Source: Streptococcus infantis
GTDB taxonomy: Bacteria; Bacillota; Bacilli; Lactobacillales; Streptococcaceae
Direction of reading: 5' to 3'
NCBI RefSeq assembly: GCF_021497965.1
Contig: NZ_CP046525.1
Location: forward strand, 186,001-250,000
Length of the DNA stretch: 64,000 nucleotides
Part shown: positions 1-10,634 of the stretch, piece by piece
Layout of the letters: each line of letters begins with the position of its first letter
How positions within the stretch are numbered: position 1 is the stretch's first letter
Made by a program: the position numbers and the translations under genes
The notes under the pieces: model-generated
What the model was told of the DNA's origin: nothing
The model's input: the letters and a program-made list of their open reading frames with translations, nothing else
Databases searched by the model: none

Positions 1-1
1 T

Positions 2-67
2 CTTGCTGATTCACAAGAGGAAGAGCAAGTGGATGTCCTAGTAGAGACTGTTGAAACAGGTGAATAA
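2..67 (+). CDS. 3' end of an unidentified CDS (partial)
   Basis: An open frame enters from the left edge and ends at TAA 65-67. Only 21 codons are visible, an acidic tail rich in Glu, Val and Gln. There is no domain to recognise and I do not assign a product. It is read as coding because it is open to the edge and is followed by an inverted repeat and then by the long leader of the next gene. Confidence 0.5.
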   Translation, partial: LADSQEEEQVDVLVETVETGE

Positions 68-78
68 TCTACTCATCT

Positions 79-102
79 GAAAGAGGGGAACTTCCCTCTT
101 TC
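79..102 (+). terminator. Inverted repeat after the first gene, weak terminator candidate
   Basis: A perfect 9-bp stem (79-87 with 94-102) with a 6-base loop lies 12 bases after the stop at 65-67. No T-run follows, so it is either a weak terminator or an mRNA 3' end structure. Confidence 0.4.
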
Positions 103-325
103 GGTGTGTATTGGTCATGAAAGTGTAATGTATATTTTCCTAAAAAATAGGAATATTATGGAATTAAAACATATTAATTTCATTTTGAAAAAAGTGAGCA
201 AAAAGCTTTGCTTTTTAGACTTTGTCATGATAAAATAAGACAGTTGCATGTTTAGGATTTTGTAAAAAACAATGCATAAATGATAAAAAAAATATACTCC
301 CAAAAGGGGAATGGAGGAAAAAATC

Positions 326-3300
326 GTGAAAAATGATTTGTTTAACGACCGAATCAGTCGATTCTCGATCCGTAAACTTCATGTAGGAGTTTGCTCGGTC
401 CTACTAGGAACGTTAGTGATGCTCGGAACTGCCACAGGTGTTGGTGCCGATGAAGTGACGGAAGAAAAACAAGCTGATGGTGTTGCAGCAACGACAGAAG
501 TCGGTAAAGCTGAAACTCCAGTTGCGACTGAAGCAACAACAGCTAAAGAAACTACAACAGCTAAAGAAGTAACTTACCAAGCAGAAGCGGCTCCTGCGGT
601 TTCAACTGAGGTAAAACCTGAACTTAAGACTGAAACATTAGCAGCTTATGTTGCTGAAGTTGAAGCAAACTTGGCAAATGGTAAATACAGTAACAAGACA
701 GATGAGAGTGTAGAAGTTCTCAAAGCAAGTCTTGCAAACGCTCAAAATGCTCTTGCAACTGCTACAAGCCAAGCCGAACTTGACGCAGCTTACCAATCAC
801 TCGTAACGACTGTCAATGCGAAACTTAAAAACAAGGAAGTAGCTAAAGTAGAAAAACCAGTAGTTGAAACTCCTGCTACAACAGAAGCCACTACAGGTAA
901 ACCTGCAGAAAACACACAGCCAGCTGAAGGTACTAACGCAATCGCAAATACAGGGGAAAACGACCCTCGTAATGGGAAAGGGATTGACAAGAATACTGCC
1001 TTCCGTGCAGATACTGCAACAGCTACTGGAATTGGTGCAGACGTTGAAGATGCAACTTCTACTCCAAAAGTTGAAAAACCAGGCTTTACAACAGATCTTG
1101 ATGCCAAATCTATGACTAGCCAGATTACTTGGTTGGACTTTGGAGATGTAGCTAACTGGACAGGTGCAAAAACAGTCCTCGTTCCTAAAAATGACGCTTT
1201 TCCTGATAAAGATATAGAAGAAAAATTAGCTCTTCAAGTTGGCGCTACTTATACCAAGGAAATCATGCCTGGCTATGTAGTCACTGTAAAAGTCAAATCC
1301 TTGAAGCCTTTCCAAGCGACTGAAATCTATAAAAAACGGATGGAAGAGCAAGGGGCTACAGAAGCTGAAAAAGCAACCTATGATCCAAATGCAAAAAATG
1401 GCTATGTAAGTGGTGTTACTTCAAAAGGGGCTAAAAAAGCTTTTAATGATGGCGAAGAAGCCGACGTTGTCGCTGATGCTCAAAATAATTGGACTGAAAT
1501 TAAACTTGAAAACGTTGATACGAAAACCAAGAAGACTACCATGAGTTCAGCTATGAATGGTGGGAATATTGGGGTTCAGTTTGAAATCTCTGCAACCTTC
1601 CGTGGAAAGAAAGTTAAACCGGCTGTTGTCATGGCTGATGGAGAGTCTGCTAACCCTGGTGAATTTGTTATGTTCACTACCAACGGACAAGGTTGGCAGC
1701 ACATTGGGGAATGGAAGAAATTTAATAAACCAGCCACTTCTGTTCCTTATCAACCACAAGATACAGACAACCTTTTGGGACCTAAACCTAAATATAATAA
1801 CATTAACCTAAGACAACTTCGTGATTCTACTCAAGTTGGACCAGAAAAGAAACCAGTAGCTTGGAAATATTTCGGAAATCCTGACCAAGTTACAGGTGGT
1901 CTAGGAACTGGTATCTTTGGACCAAATATTTCTGAAGGTAATTACACAGTTCCACTCGTAATGACGCGTGGAGCATCTGAAGTGGGACTTTATATCGCTT
2001 CAGGTGGTAAACAGTCTGCTATGCTAGGATTCTTCCCACTTGATGAAGGGGATGCTCCTGAGTCATATGGTAAAGCAGTCCATACCATTGCAACTGTTGA
2101 CGGTGTTACTGGAGCTAAAGTAAATCAACCGTATCTTGGTAGCGTGAGCCCTGATATGGATGAAAACACGACTCTTGACTGGTTCGGTGATGATAAGACA
2201 ACTACAGCCGATGAAGGAATTGATCAATTGCTTCCAGAAGAACTCAAAGGTACAACCAATGAGATGATCAAGATGGACCGTACACGCCCAGGGAACTACA
2301 AGATGTCAGTTCAAGCTCATCTAGATGGAGCTTCAGAAGCACATATCTATGGTTGGGTAGACTTTAACCAAAATGGTAAATTCGATGAGGATGAACGCTC
2401 AAATCTCGCTACAATCACACAAGATGGTACAGTCGAGTTGACCTTTGCAAACAGCAAGACTTATATCGACCCTAGCGTTAATGAACTAGGTGCTCGTGTC
2501 CGTATCGCTAAGAAAGCGAACGAGATCGAAAGCCCAACTGGTATGGCCTTCTCAGGGGAAGTAGAAGACTTCAAGACTCAAATCACCCACCCACCTAAAG
2601 GGGAATTCAAGGAAACTTCTGGTCCTCAAGCTACTAAACAAACAGCAACTGTAGCCTTTACAGCACGTGGAGAGCACAAGTATCAACGTAACTCTCAGGC
2701 TGTCATCGACGAAACTGTAGAACCATACATCGTTGACAAAGATGGCAACCGTGCAACCCTTGATGCAGACGGTTACTACGTCGTTAAAGGTCAAGGTAAG
2801 TACAAGATTACTGCTAAAGGTAAAGATGTAGATGTTGAGTTTATTCCTGAGGATAACTTCCTTGGAACAGCTGATGGTATCTCTATCCGTCGTGTAGATA
2901 ACAATGGCTACGATACTGGTTGGTCATCAAAATTCCCAGACAAAGAACCAAATATTGATGGTCAGTTGAATACCATGGATGGTCAATACGTTCCAACAGT
3001 CACTCCGATTGAAATTGAAGGGGTTGATAAGACATCGACTGATATTCAAGGTGCAACTCAAAAAGAAACACCAACCTTTAACACAACTGCAACTAACGCA
3101 AAAGGTGATAAGATTGCGATTACTCCAAGCGTGGACTATCCAGCTAAGTTGGTAGATCCAGCAACTGGTCGTACTACTGATGCGACATCTGTAACAGTAG
3201 CGGGAGAAGGAACATACACGATCAATCCTTCAACAGGTGAAGTAACCTTCACTCCAGAACCTAGCTTTACGGGTCCAGCAAAAGGTGTAGAAGTTACATT

Positions 3301-6300
3301 GTCAGCTCCAGTTGGTCGAAATAAAGATGGTCATATCCAAGAAGAGTACATCAAGACAGCAACAGCTAAGTACACTCCAACAGTTGTAGGAGTAACACCA
3401 ACCGCAACACCAGCAGAAACAAAAGATATTCAAGGTGCAACACAAACAGGTAAGCCTGAATTTAAGGGTGGTACAGTTGAAGTTAACGGTGTTGAGAAGA
3501 CTGTTCCAATCAACGAAGATGTTCCAGCAACATTTGACGATGGTTCAACAACTAAGACAGTAGAAGGTGTTGGTAAATTTACGGTTGCAGCAGATGGAAC
3601 AGTAACATTCGTTCCAGAACCAAACTTTGTAGGAACTGCACCAGCAGTAACAGTTGTTCGCGAAGATAAGAATGGAACAAAAGCTTCTGCGACATACACA
3701 CCAACAGTTGTAGGAGTAACACCAACTGCAACACCAGCAGAAACAAAAGATATTCAAGGTGCAACTCAAACAGGTAAGCCTGAATTCAAGGGTGGTACAG
3801 TTGAAGTTAACGGTGTTGAGAAAACTGTTGAAATCAACGAAGATGTTCCAGCAACATTTGACGATGGTTCAACAACTAAGACAGTTGAAGGTGTTGGTAC
3901 TTACACAGTTGCTCCAGACGGTACTGTCACATTTGTACCAGAAAAATCATTCGTAGGAACTGCTCCAGCAGTGACAGTTGTCCGCGAAGATAAGAATGGA
4001 ACAAAAGCTTCAGCGACCTACACACCAACAGTATTACCAGTAACACCAACTGCAACACCAGCAGAAACAACTGACATCCAAGGTGCCACTCAAACAGGTA
4101 AGCCTGAATTCAAGGGTGGAACTGTAACGGTTGATGGCGTTGAGAAAACTGTTGAAATCAACGAAGATGTTCCAGCGACATTTGACGATGGATCAACAAC
4201 TAAAACAGTAGAAGGTGTTGGTACATACACAGTAGCAACAGATGGAACAGTTACGTTCGTTCCAGAAAAATCATTCGTCGGAACTGCACCAGCAGTGACA
4301 GTTGTTCGCGAAGATAAGAACGGAACAAAAGCTTCTGCAACCTACACACCAACTGTAACTCCTGTAACACCAACAGCTGAAGATGCAACTACAACTGACA
4401 AACAAGGTCAAACACAAACTGGTAAACCAACCTTCACACCAGGTAATGAAAATGTCCCAATGGATGATGATACACCTGCAACCTTTGAAGATGGTTCAAC
4501 AACTAAGACAGTTGAAGGTGAAGGAACTTACACAGTAGCACCAGATGGAACTGTTACTTTCGTACCAGAAAAATCATTCACAGGGACAGGTACAGGCGTA
4601 ACTGTGAAACGTGTTGATAAGAATGGTACACCAGTTACAGCTAAGTACACACCAACTGTGACTCCAGTAACTCCTACAGCAACTCCAGCTGAATCAGAAG
4701 CACCTCAAGGTGTGGTTCAAACTGGAACAGTAACCTTCACAGAAGGTGACCCAGTTGCACCAATCGACAAAGATACTATTACTCTTCTTGACGAAAATGG
4801 CCAACCAGCAGAATCAGTAGTTGCTAAGTCACCAGAAGGTAAAGAAATCGGTACTTTCACAGTTGATAAAGAAACAGGCCTTGTAACCTTCACACCAACT
4901 GATAAATCTTACTCAGGTGAAGTCGTTCCAGTTAAAGTTCAAGCTAAGGATGCCAACGGCACTCCAGCTGAAACAACATACACACCTAAGATTACTCCAG
5001 TTGTTCCAACAGCTGATCCAACAACATCTACTGATATCCAAGGTAAGACACAAACAGGTAAACCAACATTCACACCAGGTAACCCAGATGTACCGATGGA
5101 TGATGATACACCTGCAACATTCGAAGATGGTTCAACAACTAAGGTAATTCCAGGTGAAGGTACATACACAGTAGCACCAGATGGAACAGTAACATTTGTA
5201 CCAGAAAAATCATTCACAGGAACAGGAACAGGCGTGACTGTTAAACGTGTAGACAAGAATGGTACACCAGTTACAGCTAAGTACACCCCAACTGTAACCC
5301 CAGTAACACCAACAGCGGAACCAGCAACATCAACAGATATTCAAGGTAAGACACAAACAGGTAAACCAACATTCACACCAGGTAACCCAGATGTACCGAT
5401 GGATGATGATACACCTGCAACATTCGAAGATGGTTCAACAACTAAGGTAATTCCAGGCGAAGGAACTTATACAGTAGCTCCAGACGGAACCGTTACATTT
5501 GTACCAGAAAAATCATTCACAGGAACAGGAACAGGCGTGACTGTTAAACGTGTAGACAAGAATGGTACACCAGTTACAGCTAAGTACACCCCAACTGTAA
5601 CCCCAGTAACACCAACAGCGGAACCAGCAACATCAACAGATATCCAAGGTAAGACACAAACAGGCAAACCAACCTTCACAGAAGGTGATCCAAATGTGCC
5701 AATGGATGATGATGTTCCAGCAACCTTCGAAGATGGATCAACAACTAAGGTAATTCCAGGTGAAGGAACATATACTGTAGCTCCAGATGGAACAGTTACA
5801 TTCGTACCAGAAAAATCATTCACAGGAACAGGAACAGGCGTGACTGTTAAACGTGTAGATAAAAACGGTACACCAGTTACAGCTAAGTACACCCCAACTG
5901 TAACTCCAGTAACACCAACAGCGGAACCAGCTACATCTATTGGACCAAAAGGTAAAGAACAATCTGGTAAACCAACATTCACACCAGGTAACCCAGATGT
6001 GCCTATGAATAATGATGTTCCAGCTACATTTGAAGATGGTTCAACAACTAAGACTGTTGAAGGAGTTGGTACATACACAGTAGCTCCAGATGGAACAGTA
6101 ACCTTTAAACCAGAACCAGAATTTACTGGAACTGCTCCATCAGTGACAGTTGTGCGTGAAGATGTTAACGGAACAAAAGTTTCTGCAACTTACACACCAA
6201 CTGTAACCCCAGTTACTACGTTTGTAGACAAAGATGGTAAACCAATTCCAGGTAACCCAACAGAAGACGGTGAACAACCTAAGAAAGATATCCCAGGTTA

Positions 6301-6871
6301 CCGCTTCGTTGAAACTAAGAAATTGCCTAACGGGGATACAGTCCATGTCTACGAAAAAGTAACAACTTCATATGTTGATGAAAATGGTAAACCAATTCCA
6401 GGTTACCCAACAGAAGATGGCGAACAACCTAAGAAAGATATTCCAGGTTACGAGTTTGTGAAGACAGTTGTTGATAAAGATGGTAATGTCCAACACATTT
6501 ACAAGAAGAAAGTGACACCAACACCAACGCCAACACCAACACCAACGCCAACACCAACGCCAACACCAACACCAACACCAACACCAACGCCAACACCAAC
6601 GCCAACACCAACACCAACACCAACACCAACGCCAGCACCAGCACCAGTGCCAACGCCAGCACCAGCACCAGTGCCAACGCCAGCACCAACACCAGCTCCG
6701 GTGCCAGCACCAGTTCAAGAAAAACCAGCCCCAGTTGCTGAAGAGGTCGTTTGGACAACTGACCAATTGCCAAATACTGGTACTGAAGATCATGCCAGCC
6801 TTGCTGCCCTTGGTTTAGTAGGTGTCTTGAGTGGATTTGGACTTATCGCTCGTAAAAAGAAAGAAGACTAA
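326..6871 (+). CDS. cshA: CshA-type fibrillar surface adhesin, LPXTG-anchored
   Basis: Giant wall-anchored adhesin of about 2181 residues. CshA proteins form surface fibrils that bind fibronectin and other bacteria. Seen here: a YSIRK-type signal ([17 protein letters not shown]), an Ala/Thr/Glu-rich non-repetitive region, a CshA NR2-like globular region around nt 1100-1800, a GEVEDF segment near nt 2556-2573, ten repeats of about 101-110 residues (nt 3002-6210), two MucBP-like units (nt 6217-6515), a Thr-Pro then Ala-Pro wall-spanning tract, LPNTG at nt 6767-6781, a hydrophobic helix and a KKKED tail. I place the start at GTG 326 because GGAGG at 313-317 sits 8 bases ahead of it. An in-frame ATG at 311 overlaps that site and would add five residues. 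Assignment to CshA is by repeat type and architecture. It is slightly shorter than the S. gordonii protein (about 2500 residues). Confidence 0.9.
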   Translation: MKNDLFNDRISRFSIRKLHVGVCSVLLGTLVMLGTATGVGADEVTEEKQADGVAATTEVGKAETPVATEATTAKETTTAKEVTYQAEAAPAVSTEVKPELKTETLAAYVAEVEANLANGKYSNKTDESVEVLKASLANAQNALATATSQAELDAAYQSLVTTVNAKLKNKEVAKVEKPVVETPATTEATTGKPAENTQPAEGTNAIANTGENDPRNGKGIDKNTAFRADTATATGIGADVEDATSTPKVEKPGFTTDLDAKSMTSQITWLDFGDVANWTGAKTVLVPKNDAFPDKDIEEKLALQVGATYTKEIMPGYVVTVKVKSLKPFQATEIYKKRMEEQGATEAEKATYDPNAKNGYVSGVTSKGAKKAFNDGEEADVVADAQNNWTEIKLENVDTKTKKTTMSSAMNGGNIGVQFEISATFRGKKVKPAVVMADGESANPGEFVMFTTNGQGWQHIGEWKKFNKPATSVPYQPQDTDNLLGPKPKYNNINLRQLRDSTQVGPEKKPVAWKYFGNPDQVTGGLGTGIFGPNISEGNYTVPLVMTRGASEVGLYIASGGKQSAMLGFFPLDEGDAPESYGKAVHTIATVDGVTGAKVNQPYLGSVSPDMDENTTLDWFGDDKTTTADEGIDQLLPEELKGTTNEMIKMDRTRPGNYKMSVQAHLDGASEAHIYGWVDFNQNGKFDEDERSNLATITQDGTVELTFANSKTYIDPSVNELGARVRIAKKANEIESPTGMAFSGEVEDFKTQITHPPKGEFKETSGPQATKQTATVAFTARGEHKYQRNSQAVIDETVEPYIVDKDGNRATLDADGYYVVKGQGKYKITAKGKDVDVEFIPEDNFLGTADGISIRRVDNNGYDTGWSSKFPDKEPNIDGQLNTMDGQYVPTVTPIEIEGVDKTSTDIQGATQKETPTFNTTATNAKGDKIAITPSVDYPAKLVDPATGRTTDATSVTVAGEGTYTINPSTGEVTFTPEPSFTGPAKGVEVTLSAPVGRNKDGHIQEEYIKTATAKYTPTVVGVTPTATPAETKDIQGATQTGKPEFKGGTVEVNGVEKTVPINEDVPATFDDGSTTKTVEGVGKFTVAADGTVTFVPEPNFVGTAPAVTVVREDKNGTKASATYTPTVVGVTPTATPAETKDIQGATQTGKPEFKGGTVEVNGVEKTVEINEDVPATFDDGSTTKTVEGVGTYTVAPDGTVTFVPEKSFVGTAPAVTVVREDKNGTKASATYTPTVLPVTPTATPAETTDIQGATQTGKPEFKGGTVTVDGVEKTVEINEDVPATFDDGSTTKTVEGVGTYTVATDGTVTFVPEKSFVGTAPAVTVVREDKNGTKASATYTPTVTPVTPTAEDATTTDKQGQTQTGKPTFTPGNENVPMDDDTPATFEDGSTTKTVEGEGTYTVAPDGTVTFVPEKSFTGTGTGVTVKRVDKNGTPVTAKYTPTVTPVTPTATPAESEAPQGVVQTGTVTFTEGDPVAPIDKDTITLLDENGQPAESVVAKSPEGKEIGTFTVDKETGLVTFTPTDKSYSGEVVPVKVQAKDANGTPAETTYTPKITPVVPTADPTTSTDIQGKTQTGKPTFTPGNPDVPMDDDTPATFEDGSTTKVIPGEGTYTVAPDGTVTFVPEKSFTGTGTGVTVKRVDKNGTPVTAKYTPTVTPVTPTAEPATSTDIQGKTQTGKPTFTPGNPDVPMDDDTPATFEDGSTTKVIPGEGTYTVAPDGTVTFVPEKSFTGTGTGVTVKRVDKNGTPVTAKYTPTVTPVTPTAEPATSTDIQGKTQTGKPTFTEGDPNVPMDDDVPATFEDGSTTKVIPGEGTYTVAPDGTVTFVPEKSFTGTGTGVTVKRVDKNGTPVTAKYTPTVTPVTPTAEPATSIGPKGKEQSGKPTFTPGNPDVPMNNDVPATFEDGSTTKTVEGVGTYTVAPDGTVTFKPEPEFTGTAPSVTVVREDVNGTKVSATYTPTVTPVTTFVDKDGKPIPGNPTEDGEQPKKDIPGYRFVETKKLPNGDTVHVYEKVTTSYVDENGKPIPGYPTEDGEQPKKDIPGYEFVKTVVDKDGNVQHIYKKKVTPTPTPTPTPTPTPTPTPTPTPTPTPTPTPTPTPTPTPTPAPAPVPTPAPAPVPTPAPTPAPVPAPVQEKPAPVAEEVVWTTDQLPNTGTEDHASLAALGLVGVLSGFGLIARKKKED
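3002..6210 (+). repeat. Ten tandem CshA-type fibril repeats
   Basis: Units begin near 3002, 3394, 3721, 4045, 4372, 4675, 5005, 5308, 5611 and 5914. Each ends with a TYTPTV- or KYTPTV-like strand. The units starting at 5005, 5308 and 5611 have an exact 303-bp period and are nearly identical in DNA, which points to recent duplication or gene conversion. Earlier units are more diverged. Confidence 0.85.
6517..6720 (+). repeat. Thr-Pro / Ala-Pro low-complexity tract
   Basis: Hexanucleotide-like repeats of ACACCA and ACGCCA encode an uninterrupted Thr-Pro run, followed by Ala-Pro and Val-Pro units. It lies just before the LPNTG motif, where a wall-spanning segment is expected. It is prone to slippage, so its length may vary between isolates. 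Confidence 0.9.
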
Positions 6872-6910
6872 TCTGACTTTTAAAGATAGGAATAGTTAAC
6901 TTTCTACTTA

Positions 6911-6945
6911 AAAACTAGTACATCATTAGATGTACTAGTTTTATT
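6911..6945 (+). terminator. Intrinsic terminator after cshA-like gene
   Basis: A perfect 14-bp stem (6911-6924 with 6929-6942), an ATTA loop and a short T-rich tail, 40 bases after the adhesin stop. Confidence 0.85.
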
Positions 6946-6959
6946 AATCTCTTTGCTGC

Positions 6960-6988
6960 TTGTTTTAAGGATAGAACTATGCTACAAT
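6960..6988 (+). promoter_or_regulatory. Promoter of the sugar acetyltransferase gene
   Basis: TTGTTT at 6960-6965, a 17-bp spacer and TACAAT at 6983-6988 with an extended TG element, 28 bases ahead of the ATG. Confidence 0.7.
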
Positions 6989-7016
6989 CTTGTAAAGCAA
7001 ACAAGGAAGTCAAACT

Positions 7017-7580
7017 ATGAAAAGTGAATATCAAAAAATGATTGCGGGAGAACCCTATCACCCGTTCGATCCAGAACTTCGTGCTCTATCGCAAACAGCA
7101 CGACAAAAGCAAGCAACTTTTAATGCAGAAGTGGACCCAGTGAAAGGGATGGAAATCATCAAAGGATGGTTTGGCTCAACTGGTGAAAATCTCTATGTCA
7201 ATACTCGTTTGATGGTTGATTATGGTGTCAATATTCATTTGGGAGAGAATTTTTATTCCAATTGGAATTTAACCATGTTGGATGTTTGTCCGATTACCAT
7301 TGGAGACAATGCCATGATTGGACCCAACTGCCAATTTTTAACCCCTCTTCATCCCCTGGATCCCGACGAACGAAATTCGGGTTTAGAATTTGGAAAACCA
7401 ATCACGATTGGTAAAAATTTCTGGGCAGGTGGTGGAGTCACCGTTCTTCCGGGAGTTACGTTAGGTGACAATGTTGTTGCGGGTGCAGGAGCAGTTATTA
7501 CTAAGTCGTTTGGCGACAATGTAGTCCTTGCAGGAAATCCAGCACGAGTTATCAAGGAAATTCCAGTTAAAGAAAACTAA
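7017..7580 (+). CDS. maa: Sugar O-acetyltransferase, maltose/galactoside acetyltransferase family
   Basis: A 187-residue cytoplasmic acetyl-CoA transferase of the LacA/Maa/NodL type, which acetylates the 6-hydroxyl of glucosyl or galactosyl sugars. An N-terminal helical Mac domain (YQKMIAGEPYHPFDPEL, about residues 5-21) is followed by left-handed beta-helix hexapeptide repeats from about residue 55 to 175, including IGDNAMIGPNCQF. A conserved His lies in the TPLHPLDP segment. Length is typical. It is a single-gene unit with its own extended -10 promoter and terminator. The true substrate cannot be read from sequence. Confidence 0.85.
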   Translation: MKSEYQKMIAGEPYHPFDPELRALSQTARQKQATFNAEVDPVKGMEIIKGWFGSTGENLYVNTRLMVDYGVNIHLGENFYSNWNLTMLDVCPITIGDNAMIGPNCQFLTPLHPLDPDERNSGLEFGKPITIGKNFWAGGGVTVLPGVTLGDNVVAGAGAVITKSFGDNVVLAGNPARVIKEIPVKEN

Positions 7581-7608
7581 AAGAACAGCGAAAAGCTGTT
7601 CTTTTTAT
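7580..7608 (+). terminator. Intrinsic terminator after acetyltransferase
   Basis: A 10-bp stem (7580-7589 with 7595-7604) and a T-tract. It begins at the last base of the stop codon. Confidence 0.85.
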
Positions 7609-7733
7609 TTGTAAATGATTTTACTTATCAATAGTGCTAAGTAGGTTTAAGAAAATTTTCAGAAAAAATTTAGGTTATTTTTAGGGAGTTTCTATAGAAT
7701 GATACTAAGTAAAATGAAGATGAGGAAACTAGT

Positions 7734-8981
7734 ATGAAAACAAAAAAATGGACTTTCTTATTAACGACGATTGCTACTCTGTCTCTGGTGACGGCATGTG
7801 CCCAGTCAACATCAAATTCAACAACTAGCAATACCGCAACAAGCACCACATCAACTACAAATGCTAAGAAAACTAGCTATTTTACGGATAAAGACTATGA
7901 TACTTCTTATGATGAAAAGTCTGCATCAACTGTAACGATGTCAGGATCAACAGCGACAGTATCTGGTGACGGAGTTGCCGTATCAGATTCTACCGTCACA
8001 ATTTCTAAGTCTGGTACCTATGTGATTTCAGGTCAATCTGACGGTGTTCAAATCAAAATTGAAGCTGAAAAGACTGATGATGTACATATTGTTCTAAATG
8101 GCGTTACTATGACCAATACCAATGCAGCTATTTCTGCCACATCAGCCGGTCATGTTTACTTAACTCTAGCAGATGGTACAACCAATAGCCTGTCAGATTC
8201 TGCTTCTAATAGCGATGAAAAAGCTGATGCAGCCCTCTTCTCTAAAGTGGACTTGACCATCAATGGTAAAGGAACTCTTAATGTAGATGGCAAGAAAAAT
8301 AATGGTATCAAGGCAAATGATACACTTCACATCACAGGCGGAACCTACAACATCACGGCAGTCGGAGACGCCTTTAATGTCAATGATGAACTCAATATTA
8401 CTGGCACAACCATGACTATCGATGCCAAGGAAGATGGGGTCAAGGTAGATAATGATGACGATACATCTGTAGGAACCATGTATCTCTCTGACAATACCAT
8501 CACTGTTACTGCTGGTGATGATGGCATCCACGCATCAGGTGATTTGGTGATTGATAGTGGTACCTATACCGTTAAGAATTCTACAGAAGGGCTTGAAGGT
8601 AAGTCAATTACTATTAACGGTGGGGACATTACTATTTACGCGACAGACGATGGTGTCAATGCAGCCAACAAAAATGCCCAACAAAGTGAAATCTTCTTCA
8701 CCATGAATGGTGGGAATTTGACAGTTGAAGTTGGCCAAGGGGACACAGATCCAATTGACTCAAATGGGAATATCACAGTTAATGGAGGAACCATCAAAAT
8801 GACTGGTCAATCTGGTTTTGACTTTGACGGAACAGCGACCTACACAGGTGGAGATATCTACCTCAATGGTGAAAAACAAACTGAAATCGTTAACTCTATT
8901 CCTGGAGGCGGAGGAGCACCTGGTGGTGGTCCTCAAGGAAATGGTGGCCCTGGAGGTCCCGCTCCTGATGGACGACCATAA
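7734..8981 (+). CDS. Lipoprotein with Cthe_2159-like carbohydrate-binding beta-helix
   Basis: A 415-residue predicted lipoprotein. The signal peptide ends in LVTAC, so Cys22 would be lipidated and the protein held on the outer membrane face. A Ser/Thr-rich linker follows, then a long series of short beta-strand units of the form TINGGDITI and IDSGTYTV, many followed by DDGV or DDGI. This is the pattern of the Cthe_2159 family, calcium-rich parallel beta-helices that bind acidic polysaccharide. The C-terminus is a Gly/Pro-rich tail of about 30 residues with no anchor motif. Monocistronic, closed by a strong hairpin. Family placement is by pattern; the ligand is unknown. Confidence 0.75.
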   Translation: MKTKKWTFLLTTIATLSLVTACAQSTSNSTTSNTATSTTSTTNAKKTSYFTDKDYDTSYDEKSASTVTMSGSTATVSGDGVAVSDSTVTISKSGTYVISGQSDGVQIKIEAEKTDDVHIVLNGVTMTNTNAAISATSAGHVYLTLADGTTNSLSDSASNSDEKADAALFSKVDLTINGKGTLNVDGKKNNGIKANDTLHITGGTYNITAVGDAFNVNDELNITGTTMTIDAKEDGVKVDNDDDTSVGTMYLSDNTITVTAGDDGIHASGDLVIDSGTYTVKNSTEGLEGKSITINGGDITIYATDDGVNAANKNAQQSEIFFTMNGGNLTVEVGQGDTDPIDSNGNITVNGGTIKMTGQSGFDFDGTATYTGGDIYLNGEKQTEIVNSIPGGGGAPGGGPQGNGGPGGPAPDGRP

Positions 8982-8984
8982 AAG

Positions 8985-9019
8985 AAAATCTCCTTTCTCG
9001 AAAGAGAAGGGAGATTTTT
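8985..9019 (+). terminator. Intrinsic terminator after lipoprotein gene
   Basis: A 15-bp stem with one G-T pair (8985-8999 with 9004-9018), a GAAA tetraloop and a T-run, 3 bases after the stop. Confidence 0.9.
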
Positions 9020-9041
9020 ATGATATTAGGACGAGAAAGAA

Positions 9042-9245
9042 TTATTCTCCGTCTTTTTTAAAGATGTTTTTAACGCCAGATACTGCACCTTCGACAGCTT
9101 CTTTAGCATCTTCAGCAACTTCTTTAGCTTTTGAAGCTACTTTTTCTGCAGCTCCTTCAGCTTGAGTTTTTGTATCGCCAGTAAGTTTACCAAAACCTTC
9201 TTTAACAGAACCTTTAGCTTGGTTGAATTTTTCTTCGATTGACAT
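9042..9245 (-). CDS. CsbD-like stress protein
   Basis: A 67-residue, highly charged, Ala/Lys/Glu-rich helical protein of the CsbD family ([20 protein letters not shown] start). In other Firmicutes CsbD is induced by general stress; its molecular role is unknown. A clear GGAGGT lies ahead of the ATG. Upstream on the coding strand is an AT-rich dyad (TTATCT/AGATAA, about 9274-9294) that could be an operator. Transcribed convergently with the lipoprotein gene. Confidence 0.85.
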   Translation of the reverse strand: MSIEEKFNQAKGSVKEGFGKLTGDTKTQAEGAAEKVASKAKEVAEDAKEAVEGAVSGVKNIFKKDGE

Positions 9246-9323
9246 GGGGGTTACCTCCGATAATGTATTGTATTATCTAAATCAAATCAGATAATAAACT
9301 AAGTATATACCCATTATTATCAA

Positions 9324-9356
9324 AAAGCAAAAAACTGATACGTAAAGCATCAGTTT
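9324..9356 (-). terminator. Terminator of the DUF3290-DUF421 operon
   Basis: On the minus strand an 8-bp stem (9349-9356 with 9332-9339) is followed by a T-rich run at 9334-9324, directly after the DUF421 stop. Confidence 0.8.
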
Positions 9357-9361
9357 ATTTT

Positions 9362-9994
9362 TTAATAGGTTACAACATTCAATTGACCTTTATCATATTC
9401 AGCGATAAAGATATTAGACACTTCTTCAAAGCCTTCTTGTTTTAACTCCTCCATTAACCACTCTTCAGTTTTTCCAATGGTTTCTAGAATTTCAACTTGG
9501 ACAACACCATCTGTGATGACTGGGTACTTAGGATTCTCGTCCCCCATTCTTACAACAATTAACTGTCCATTTTGCTCAATCACAGCTCTTTTGACATCCT
9601 TTAATTGGAAAATTCCTTGGGCACGCAATTTAAGAGCTACATCTGCAGCTGCAAGACCTTTTGAACGACAAGCTTCTGAATCTAATTTTCCATTTTTAAT
9701 GATAATAGTTGGTTTCCCGTCAATTAAGTGTTTGAAAAAGGAAATATTGGTATTCAGCCATTTAAGGAGCAGGATGAGAATAGTCCAGATAATGAGGATA
9801 ACAACGTATTGGATGATGGTGATTGAACTATTGTAGATGATCCCGCCGATAATACCCCCGAGAACAAAGTTCTGTATTTGGTCTACTGCAGAACTTGGTG
9901 CTAGATTTCCTTTACCTGTTACGTTAATAACAAAAACAAGAGACAGAAGCCCCAAGGCTAATTTAATTGCAATTGTAGCAAAAAAGCTTATCAT
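9362..9994 (-). CDS. DUF421 (YetF/YcaP-type) membrane protein
   Basis: A 210-residue inner-membrane protein. Three hydrophobic segments fill about residues 4-90 (KLALGLLSLVFVINVTGKG, the GGIIGGIIYN region and the VVILIIWTILILLLKW region). A cytoplasmic alpha/beta domain follows, with the family motif GKPTIIIKNGKL near residues 93-104. Function is unestablished in streptococci; relatives are linked to envelope stress and spore coat formation. It overlaps the DUF3290 gene by 4 bases (ATGA), so the two are translationally coupled. Confidence 0.85.
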   Translation of the reverse strand: MISFFATIAIKLALGLLSLVFVINVTGKGNLAPSSAVDQIQNFVLGGIIGGIIYNSSITIIQYVVILIIWTILILLLKWLNTNISFFKHLIDGKPTIIIKNGKLDSEACRSKGLAAADVALKLRAQGIFQLKDVKRAVIEQNGQLIVVRMGDENPKYPVITDGVVQVEILETIGKTEEWLMEELKQEGFEEVSNIFIAEYDKGQLNVVTY

Positions 9995-10443
9995 TTTTCA
10001 ACCTCCACGAGTTCCACATCTGATTTATAGAGTTCCATTTTTTCTAATAAATAGCTATCTTGGTCAGTCCCGCTAATCGCACGATAAAAATTGTCGCCAA
10101 CCTTAATAATCGCTCCATCAGTTATAGCCGAAGTATTGACATAAACATCTTTTTTATCAATACCTAACTCTTTTGATACAATCTCGATGAAGTGTAAGGA
10201 ACTACGAAATTGATTATCGTTGGATTGACTGCTTTGAAGATTCGTAATGCTAATCAATACAAAAGCAATTAACGTCAAAATAGAAATGAGCGATAATTCA
10301 CGGAACTTGCTTCCTTTTTTATCTTTGAAAGCCTTAAATGCAAAGAATCCAGTCACAATCACTAAGAGCGTCGACACAATAATCATGGCCCAATTCTGTT
10401 GACTGATCTGACTGAGCACATAGTCATAGGAATAGAATTTCAT
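9991..10443 (-). CDS. DUF3290 family membrane protein
   Basis: A 150-residue protein with two hydrophobic helices (about residues 19-37 and 50-67) and a C-terminal soluble domain, matching DUF3290, a family repeatedly found beside DUF421 in lactic acid bacteria. It is first in a two-gene minus-strand operon and overlaps its partner by 4 bases, which supports a joint membrane complex. No catalytic motif is visible. Confidence 0.8.
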   Translation of the reverse strand: MKFYSYDYVLSQISQQNWAMIIVSTLLVIVTGFFAFKAFKDKKGSKFRELSLISILTLIAFVLISITNLQSSQSNDNQFRSSLHFIEIVSKELGIDKKDVYVNTSAITDGAIIKVGDNFYRAISGTDQDSYLLEKMELYKSDVELVEVEK

Positions 10444-10581
10444 AAGATTTCTCCCTTTTTCAAATTCAATCTATTATAAACTAATTCCTAAGTTTTAGCA
10501 ATTTTTTTAGTAGAGGAAAAAGCATTTAATGGTTGTTTCCTACTCAAGGTAGTTTTTTCTGATTTGACTTAGCCTCCCGTC

Positions 10582-10609
10582 TTGACTTTCGTTTGGCTTT
10601 TGTTATAAT
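10582..10609 (+). promoter_or_regulatory. Promoter of nucleoside phosphorylase gene
   Basis: TTGACT 10582-10587, a 16-bp spacer with extended TG, and TATAAT 10604-10609. It is followed by a near-perfect Shine-Dalgarno AGAGGAGGTG at 10621-10630. Confidence 0.85.
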
Positions 10610-10634
10610 AGTACAAATTTAGAGGAGGTGCTCT

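Noticed and set aside
3430-6793. Several long minus-strand open frames under the cshA-like repeats and the Thr-Pro tract (for example 5467-6078 and 6368-6793)
   Set aside because: They are antisense shadows of repetitive sense codons. Their repeated Val/Gly/Ser or Trp/Cys patterns mirror the sense repeats and they have no ribosome-binding sites.
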